This document shows positions 56,702-64,000 of a stretch of 64,000 nucleotides of DNA, one piece after another. A model generated the notes under the pieces. That model had not been told where the DNA came from and did no database searches. It worked only from the letters and a program-made list of their open reading frames with translations. Within the stretch, counting starts at the first letter, position 1. The number at the start of each line of letters is the position of its first letter. The DNA lies in NCBI GenBank assembly GCA_024803745.1, contig JANJXV010000010.1:30587525-30651524 (forward strand), given 5' to 3'. A program made the translations under genes and the position numbers. This DNA comes from Megascapheus bottae (Eukaryota > Chordata > Mammalia > Rodentia > Geomyidae).

Positions 56702-56915
56702 GGACTTGTGTGGTGGCTCACACCTATAATCCTAGTTACTCAGGAGGCTGAGATCAGAAGATCAAGGTTCAAAGCCATCCCGGCACTACAAAGCCTTGAG
56801 AGTCTTATCTCCAATTAATCACTAGAAAATGGGAAGAGGGGCTGTGGCTCATGGGTAGCCTTAAGCTGAAGAGCTCAGGGACAACACCCAGGCCCAGAGT
56901 TCCAGCCCCATGATC
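56702..56915 (+). mobile_element. Dimeric SINE seeding a GAA tract
   Basis: GTGGTGGCTCACACCTATAA to CAGAGTTCCAGCCCCATGAT; its tail has grown into the purine run at 56916-57117. Confidence 0.85.
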
Positions 56916-57117
56916 AAAAAAAAAGAAAAGAGGAAGAAGAAGAAGAAGAAGAAGAAGAAGAAGAAGAAGAAGAAGAAGAAGAAGAAGAAGAAGAAGAAGA
57001 AGAAGAAGAGGAAGAGGAAGAGGAAGAGGAAGAGGAAGAGGAAGAGGAAGAGGAAGAGGAAGAGGAAGAGGAGGAAGAGGAAGAAGAGGAAGAGGAAGAG
57101 GAAGAGGAAGAAGAAGA
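56916..57117. repeat. 202-bp pure purine run, (GAA)n then (GAGGAA)n
   Basis: No pyrimidine occurs on the plus strand across the run. The first ~75 bp is GAA units, then mainly GAGGAA hexamers. It starts at the tail of a SINE. Confidence 0.96.
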
Positions 57118-57449
57118 CTATTAGAGTCTCTTCCCATCAGGCATGTGTTTGTCCTACTCAGAAAGAAAAACTCCATAAATATTCTGAAGCAGCAGCAAGC
57201 CCACCCCAAGTTCCATTCTGTTAGTTCTAGACCATCAGATCCAGTGGGCAAATTGTACCCTGTACAGAGGTGCCTAAAAGGGGGTACATGAAGTTTCAAA
57301 TTCATCCCCTGCTCAGCTCCCAAAGTCAGAGAACATCTTTGTCCCAGCTGTGACCCTCACCCATCTCAATGTCCACAAATAGGGAAATAAAATATTGTTC
57401 AAAGGTAGTGATCCTGAGTTTCACAGTAGCATAGGCACTATTTGAAAAA

Positions 57450-57830
57450 AATGCAATATGAAGAGGTTATTGTGGGTTAAATAAAGCCCCACCTAAAATT
57501 TATGCCTTACTAAAACCTCAGCACTTGACTTGCTTTGAAGGTGCCTTTGTAGTTATCATGAAGGTAAAATCTACTGGCTCGCCACAGGGCCTAAATCCAG
57601 TGACATATCCTTGTAGTAAGACTTTTTTACAAACCAAAGAGACACCCAAAGAAGTCGATGTAAAGATGAAAACAGAGCTTGGAATGATGTATCTACAGGC
57701 CTAGAAAGTGAATAATTCATGATAATGACAGTAAAACATAAAAGAGATTCTTCCTCAAATATTCCTGAAGGAAGCAACATTGCAAATGCCTTGACACATT
57801 GAGTAGTCAACACTGCCAGTCCTCTCATCT
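57450..57830 (+). repeat. Ancient mammalian interspersed repeat, possibly LTR
   Basis: The order GGGCCTAAATCCAGTGACAT, CCTTGTAGTAAGAC, AGATGAAAACAGAGCTTGGA resembles a common old repeat. The family is not determined. Confidence 0.35.
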
Positions 57831-58426
57831 GAAAGAGGATTAGTCATTATTAGCTTAAGCCCCACCATCCATGATATCTGGCTTCCCTGGGAAACTAAAA
57901 CAGAGACCATATTTTATAGTGCCAAATCTGGGATCATACACAAATCATTTAACTTGGTTGAACCACAGTGTTCAGATCTGAAGCACAATGATAGTACTAG
58001 AACCTACCTCACAGCATTTGACAAAGCACTAATACAAGTACTTAGCACCAAGACTAGCCTACACGAAGAATGGAATGATTCTCAAGATGCTGAGACTGAT
58101 ATCAATGCACCTGATATTAAGGAGAATGCAAGGAAGATCAACCCCTGAGCAAAACAATTTAATACAATGTAAAAAAATGTATGGTATATGCATGTGTGAT
58201 GCATACAACATGTGTATGTTGAGTCCATAGATAAGCATGAGATAATTAAATGTGGAAATCCTGCCCTCTTGTGAAGAAATCCAAGAATGATTTGGACAAT
58301 TTTTTGCCTCTAACTTGGCAATTATTTTTAAGCATAAAACCACCAAGACTGAAAAGACTGGGAAAGAAAGCATTGAACTCACCTTTACAAAGGGCTCTTG
58401 GGCAACTTTGAGAAAAACTTCTGTAT

Positions 58427-58530
58427 GCATGTATATATGTATGTATATATTCACGCATGTATGTATATATATATGTATGTATGTGTGCATGCATGTGTGT
58501 ATGTGTATATAATATATGTAATACATATAT
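58427..58530. repeat. (ATGT)n-like tract
   Basis: Imperfect GTAT/TGCA tetranucleotides, giving spurious Tyr/His/Ile-rich frames on the minus strand. Confidence 0.85.
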
Positions 58531-58667
58531 AATTCTTTGTCTATTTTATTATGGAAAACCTGAAAATAAGCAAAGCATCAAATGAGTGCTGAGCCTATAT
58601 GTGTGTGTGCAGGCGGGTATTATGTAATACTCTACAGTAATTTTTAATTTTAAATGTCAAATGATTG

Positions 58668-58892
58668 CACCTGCTTGGTGCTGATGGCTTGTGCCCATAA
58701 TACTAGCTACTCACGAAGCTAAGATCTGATGATTGTGGTTCAAAGCCAGCCCAGGCAGGAAAGTCTGTGAGACTTATCTACCAGAAATCTAGAAGTGATG
58801 CTGTAGTACAAAGTGGTAGAGCCCTAGCTTTGAGCAAAAGGGACAGTGCCCAGGCACCATCAGAATTTGAGCCCTATGCCTAACAAAAGCTA
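58668..58892 (+). mobile_element. Dimeric SINE
   Basis: GCTTGGTGCTGATGGCTTGT left half; GTACAAAGTGGTAGAGCCCT right half. Confidence 0.8.
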
Positions 58893-59353
58893 AAATCAAT
58901 CAGTAAATAAAAACACTAACCATTAAGGAAATGTGGTCAGAAGGAGCTATGATTGTTTTCAATTACTTATCTGCATAATCCAACTTCATTTTTTAAAATA
59001 AAAGTATCAATATGTTTAGAAAAAATTAAAAGGCATATAACAAAATGTTAAATTGTCTCTGAATCATAAAATTAACAGATACTTCTTTCTTATGGATAAA
59101 CCTTCAAGAACTTGCAAAGTTACTTTCCCTTAGCAAAAGGAAGATTTTTTTTTATCCCACAAGATATGACAACAAGAATGAATCTCAAGTGAACTGTATA
59201 CGGATTTTCCCAAGCCAGGCTCATTGCCTATAACAATGCATCACTGAGGAAATTTCAGTGGCAGGAAGACAGAATGTATGTACTGGGAGAAGCTGTCTAT
59301 AGGAACTCACCATAATTTCTATTTAACTTGATGTAAACCTAAAAATTCTCTGT

Positions 59354-59435
59354 GCTAAAATTGGAACTATATAGGGTCTAGCACAGCCCCTGTGCAAAGA
59401 TAACACACAAATTTGTGGCACATTCCATATTTTTT
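59354..59435 (+). pseudogene. U6 snRNA pseudogene, 5' end degraded
   Basis: The text from CTAAAATTGGAAC through the CCCCTGTGCAAAGATAACAC segment and CAAATTTGTGG to the terminal CCATATTTTTT follows U6 snRNA in order, with scattered substitutions and a few missing bases. The first ~20 bases of U6 (the GTGCTCGCTTCGGCAGC stem) are not recognisable. It is a retrotransposed copy without a visible upstream Pol III promoter. Confidence 0.85.
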
Positions 59436-59922
59436 AAATAAAAGAAGTTCATTAGTTAAACATAATGAAATCTTTCAAAGAATAAACATGGCAGCGGTGG
59501 CACTATGTCACTTCTGCTGTTTTCCACTGTCCAGTGTGTTCACCAGGTTGGGGCCAGAGGCCCTCTTCATGTCTGGCTGGAGACAGCAAGCCCATCGGAT
59601 CCATTGTGGAGGAAAGGGTGGTTATACTACTCTAGGCCTCACTAAAAACTGCCATCTGACACTTAAAAGTTTTGTTCTTCAATCCCTACCTATCAAAGGG
59701 AAAAATGAGGAGAGAGCAAGGGAAATAGTGATACTGAAATGTGCAGTACTTATTACCTGACTTATGTCAGTTGAACTGTTCTATACATCCCATTTACAAT
59801 CAGTTTTTAATCCCTATCAATCAATCAATCAGTCAACCAATCAAAAAAGGTTGAGAGATAAGGGGAGCAAATAGGATTGAAGAAGAGAGGCAAGTATCTG
59901 AGTAGAAAGAAAGAAATGTTCA

Positions 59923-59972
59923 CATATATATATACACACATATATATATATACACATATATATATATATATG
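59923..59972. repeat. (AT)n/(AC) mixed tract
   Basis: ATATAC and ACACAT units, about 50 bp. Confidence 0.85.
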
Positions 59973-60334
59973 TCACAATTCCAGAAAATAGACTACACTC
60001 GCTCCTAAAGAGACAAAAAGGTTGCTGGAGTACAAAACAAAAAAAAATAAAGCCACTTGTTCATAAGAGAGACCCATAAAACATTAAAACAAAGATTGAA
60101 TGAAAATGGCAAAAATATATACATAGCAAATTCTGTCAAGCAAAGAGCTGTATTACCATCTTGTCCAGAAGTTACATGTAATTTAAGATAAGAAAACAGC
60201 ATTATTAGATATGAAGAAGACCCCTATAAAAACAAACAACCAGTGAAACCACTGGGTCATTTCAGTATATGAAGATGGCAGTTTTAATGTTACTGTAGTT
60301 CAAAGTCAGTTCCCACAATTGGTTGGGCTAATTT

Positions 60335-60590
60335 CTTTTTTCCTTTTTTCTTTTATCTGATGCTAGTTCTGTAACTAATACTTGGGTCTTTGTATCCTTG
60401 CTTGCTTTTCTCACTTAAGGCTGGTGTTCTACACATCTCCAATTCTGCCTTTTTGCTGGTTATTTGGAGATAAAATTCTCAGGCCCCTTTTCTGGTTTGG
60501 AATGGCTTCAAATCACAATCCTCAGCTATCGGCCTCCTGAGTAGGCAGGATTGCAAGTTACAAGCCACTGATGCCCAGCTTTAGCCAGGT
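60335..60590 (-). mobile_element. Dimeric SINE, diverged
   Basis: Minus-strand copy; the left-half reverse complement is readable at 60530-60590. Confidence 0.65.
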
Positions 60591-61212
60591 TCATTTCTTA
60601 CTACTGTATGTTCCACATGGGAAAACAAACAGAAGCAAAAGCCTCTGATTATTCACCATAGTTGACCTGAGATAGGATAACTTTCCTTTCCTTTCCTCAT
60701 TTATTTCCTGTAGGTTTTTAAATTTTTGAGGATGAGTTCATCTTCTGTATATACTGAAAAATAAAACTCGGAAAATAACTTCACATACTTCTTCAGGTTA
60801 AGAACTTCCTAGATAACTGGTTAGTAAGTCCAATGTCTTCTGCCAACTAGATTTTATGGCTTTGTTTTCAAAGCTCAAGACAATCTAACTCATATATCAA
60901 GCCTAATGTAGCAGTGATCAGTCAACAGTCAGCACTTGGTCATCAGAAAGCCCTTATCAAGCAATGTCATTTTTCACGAGGTCAGGATGCACTAGCCAGA
61001 GTTCTGCTGAATAGCATTTCAGGGACAGCCACATGGAGGAAAATATCATCTGTCTTCAGAATAACTTGGGACAAGGGGAAAAAAATTCAGTGAAGGTCAT
61101 AGACACAGAGAACAAGTGTGTTTAAACCAGTTGATGCTAGACAAGAGGCATTTATGAAAACTAAGATGAAGTGAAATGGAGAAATAAAAGAAGTCAAGAA
61201 TGGTTTTGTAAG

Positions 61213-61300
61213 CCAATCTGGACATGGTGGCTCATATCTATAACACAAGAGGATAGTGAATTTATGGTGAGTCTAAACTATATAGTAATATCCTGTCTCA
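61213..61300 (+). mobile_element. SINE left-half remnant
   Basis: GGACATGGTGGCTCATATCT followed by the TAACACAAGAGGATAG text of a B1-like half. Confidence 0.5.
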
Positions 61301-63747
61301 AGAAGTAATGTTTAAAATACATAAAAAGAAGGGTTTAGTGAAGGATAGTTTGAGAACTTAACATTTTCTATTTGAGAGAAGTTAAGTAGACTAAGGGTAG
61401 AGTAAAAGCCACAGAAAACAGACAGTGAGACATAAAACCGAATGAGGCTTATGCCCAGATGACAGCAAAGAAGAGCAAACATAGCCAATATCTTCTGAAT
61501 AAACTCACATAATTCTACAATTGAATTTTTCCAAAGTTTGTACACAAATTATTCCAAGAGCTTACACAAATCATTGCCACCATGTTTTGTTTTTTTTTAA
61601 ATGCCACCTCAAAAGGCCCCTTACAGGAGCACTTTCTATACAAAGGAAAGGATTTGCAATGGAGCCATCATTCAAAGACCTGCTCAGACCTTCCTTACAG
61701 TTCCAATCCCTGGGAGCCAAGGCATGTTGCCTCCTAGAGACATGTTAGGGAGAGAAGGAAAGGAGAGGGGATGGAGAAGAAAGAAGAAAGAGGAAACTGC
61801 AAAGAAGAAGGAAGGAGAAAGGGGGAGCGGATGAGAGGGGAACAGTAGAGAAGAAGAGGGAGAAAGCATGCATACCACTCTTGTAAGACAATGCCTATGT
61901 TACAACTTGCTCGTGAAAATGAACAACCTTTCCCTGCTGTCTCTCCCCCAGCTGTTCTCTTGGATGGCCTGTAAGCAGAAGCTCTCCTACCCAGAGCTAC
62001 TAGGTGACTACCTAGCCTTAGGACTCTTTTCTGTTTCTGAAAACTCTTTGTTTTCTTCCCTGAGAGTCTATTCCTACATATAGTGCCTTAGTACCAGGAT
62101 CTCTCAAGACTCAGTTCTATCTTCCCTGTTGCATGACAGGTGTTGCCATGACTTCCAGGGTCTTCTACAACAAACATTTGTAAATGTTACACAGCTTTTG
62201 TTTTCAGTCAGAATTTAGACCTGCCAACTAGAGAAAAGCCATTTAGTGCTTTATCTTAAGGGAGAATAAAAAAAAAACTAGAAGGTTGGAAAATATAGAG
62301 GGTTTTGTGGTTTATGGAATATTTTCATGAACATGATTTTACTTTATTCTTCAAGTTACTGTTGTTCCTAACTTTTCAATCATCACCCCGACCTCAGCTT
62401 AAAACATTTTAATGATTGTCCACTTCTTTTAGTATAAAGACCAAGATCTTCAGTCTGTCATCCTATCCCCAACTACCTCATACATCTGCCCCATTTTTCT
62501 GCACCCCAGACACACACATATCCTATCTGAGATTTTGCCCAGTTTGTTAAATTGTACTTCCATCCCCTATTTTGCTGGCTAATTCTTACTCTCCCTTCAT
62601 GTTTCACTCCATTGTCAAGTAAACATCTCCTAATCTGTTTGACAAGGCCACATTCCTTTAAGCTAGCTCAGTAAACTTCCCTTCCTTGGAATTTAACCTA
62701 ATTATAATTTAATTATATAATTCCTAACCCTTAACTCAATTAAACTTTTATGTGCATTACTATTTAACTGCCTTCTCTCTCCACCAATAAACCTGGACGC
62801 TTATAAGGGCAAAAAGTTCATCAATTTTTGCTTGGGGCAGTATCCCTGAGTCTAGTTTTATTCATGACTCAAGTATTCTTGTCATTTAATAAGTGAATGG
62901 AAAATAATAATCTCCATGTTGATGAAAGGTAAAATAATCATGTGTCTCAAATGTGGAAACCAAGTCTCACACTATGTAAAGGATTTATTCAAGGACTAGA
63001 AACACTGGCATTCATTTGAGTCCAAGGGATTTGATACTGAAAGCATTACATGGTGTATAAAAGAGACCAGTAGACTTGGTTGAATGAAGGGAGAGAAACA
63101 AAATGGAAGTAGAAAGAAATTAGTGACGAGCTTCACTATGATTCTGTGTTTGAGGAAGAACAGTAATTTTCTGTGCAAGAGAAAGAATAGTCATGTCGTT
63201 AACACTGGATAATTCACTTCACCTTTGATCACCATCTGAGATTGAACGAGACAATCTCCACGACCATGTGCTCTGACATCCTAGCTTTTTCCTAACTTAT
63301 CCAGGGTAGAATTCTACTAATTGCAGGCATCTATGAGTAGTGGATAACTTACACTGCAGCCTGGATTTGGCTTCATGTGTTGGATCATGTCTAATATATT
63401 CAAGTAGCAATCATCTCAATGCAGCCAAACATAGGGAGGGCAGCTCTAGAAATGATGGAAAGTTTCTGCAGGATATAAGGGAAAGCAAACTTCTCCCAAC
63501 AAAAGGGAGAGACTCAGCATCTCACAGGCAGAGATATCCATTCTTTTCCTGTCTCTGAACCAAAGACTGAACCAACATGTTCCATGATCTACAATTTGTT
63601 CACCTTTCTGATTCACCTCCTATCTACTTCTTGACCTGGATACTACCTAGCTCACAACTCATGCTTTTCTATGCCCACTGAGAAATCCTTTGACTCCTCT
63701 TGGTCCAGCTCACATGCCATTGTATTTTCCTCTCAAGAAATGCTCTC

Positions 63748-63840
63748 TAAGCCAGGTATCTTATAACTGTATAAGCTATTCAGGGGGCTGAAATCTGAGA
63801 ATCCTGGTTCAAAGTCAATCCAGACACAAAAATCTATGAG
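63748..63840 (+). mobile_element. SINE left half, plus strand, one arm of an inverted pair
   Basis: CTATTCAGGGGGCTGAAATC and TCCTGGTTCAAAGTCAATCC are left-half text. It stops where the reversed copy begins. Confidence 0.65.
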
Positions 63841-64000
63841 ATGTATGTGTGTGCTCAACCACTTGAGCCACACATCTACTTCCTGCTTTTTGCAGAGTCT
63901 CTTGGACTTTCCTGCTGAGACTGGCTTTGAATTGTGATCCTGAAATTTTAGCCTCCAGAGGAGCTATGATTACAGTTGTAAGCCACAGCACACAGCCCAT
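63841..64000 (-). mobile_element. SINE, minus strand, second arm of an inverted pair
   Basis: The reverse complement gives the ACTGTAATCATAGCTCCTCT left-half text and a truncated right half. It runs to the window edge. Confidence 0.65.

Larger units (their letters stand above)
53987..64000 (-). other. Upstream intron sequence of Asah2 upstream copy, no exon found
   Basis: The exon that should precede 53986 (it ends in a split Ser codon, phase 2) was searched for on the minus strand and not seen. This 10 kb is therefore probably part of one long intron. It contains SINEs, a 202-bp purine run, (GT)n and (ATGT)n microsatellites, and a U6 pseudogene. Confidence 0.5.

Noticed and set aside
56805..57323. 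172-residue reading frame rich in Leu/Pro, and a poly-Lys/Arg frame on the other strand
   Set aside because: Both are translations of the GAA/GAGGAA purine run and its SINE; no gene evidence.
58059..58526. 155-residue minus-strand reading frame
   Set aside because: Much of it is the (ATGT)n tract (His/Tyr/Ile repeats); no family motif and no splice context of Asah2.
59413..59760. 115-residue plus-strand frame just after the U6 pseudogene
   Set aside because: It begins inside the U6 remnant and has no recognisable domain.

Overview
This is a stretch of mammalian nuclear genome, not bacterial. Coding sequence is sparse, split into short exons with GT-AG borders, and embedded in SINEs, LINE-1 fragments, LTR elements and microsatellites. 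The SINEs are (i) an ID/tRNA-headed element and (ii) a dimer of a B1/7SL-like left half with an ID-like right half. No primate Alu dimers or typical mouse B2 are seen. This repertoire suggests a geomyoid or heteromyid rodent (pocket mouse, kangaroo rat or gopher lineage). That assignment is an inference from repeat style only.

The only protein-coding family found is neutral ceramidase (Asah2), on the minus strand, and it appears twice. Right part (53986 down to 23131): fourteen consecutive coding exons, ending in a stop codon, encode the C-terminal 482 residues. By position this matches residues 299-780 of the human enzyme without net gain or loss. The visible metal-ligand and nucleophile residues and the cysteine pairs are all present. 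The 5' exons of this copy were not found in the 10 kb to its right and presumably lie beyond the window. Left part (6640 down to 3025): three exons encode the N-terminus of a neutral ceramidase (signal-anchor, short mucin-like box, start of the catalytic domain). They run out of the window to the left. A 3' gene end followed 16.5 kb later by a 5' gene start, same strand and same family, is the signature of a head-to-tail tandem duplication (or an assembly error).

Between the two copies (about 6.6-23.1 kb) lies a repeat-rich spacer. It holds several LINE-1 3' ends, including one with an inverted 5' segment, many SINEs and compound microsatellites, and no other gene.

Two LTR elements stand out. 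A 5.4-kb betaretrovirus-like provirus (40727-46124, two LTRs, lysine-type primer site, 6-bp target duplication) sits in one Asah2 intron, only 23 bases from the 3' splice site. It accounts for all but about 126 bases of that intron. A 324-bp solo LTR (29026-29349) sits inside a LINE-1 in another intron. A U6 snRNA pseudogene lies at 59354-59435. No CRISPR, operon or bacterial-type features exist here.
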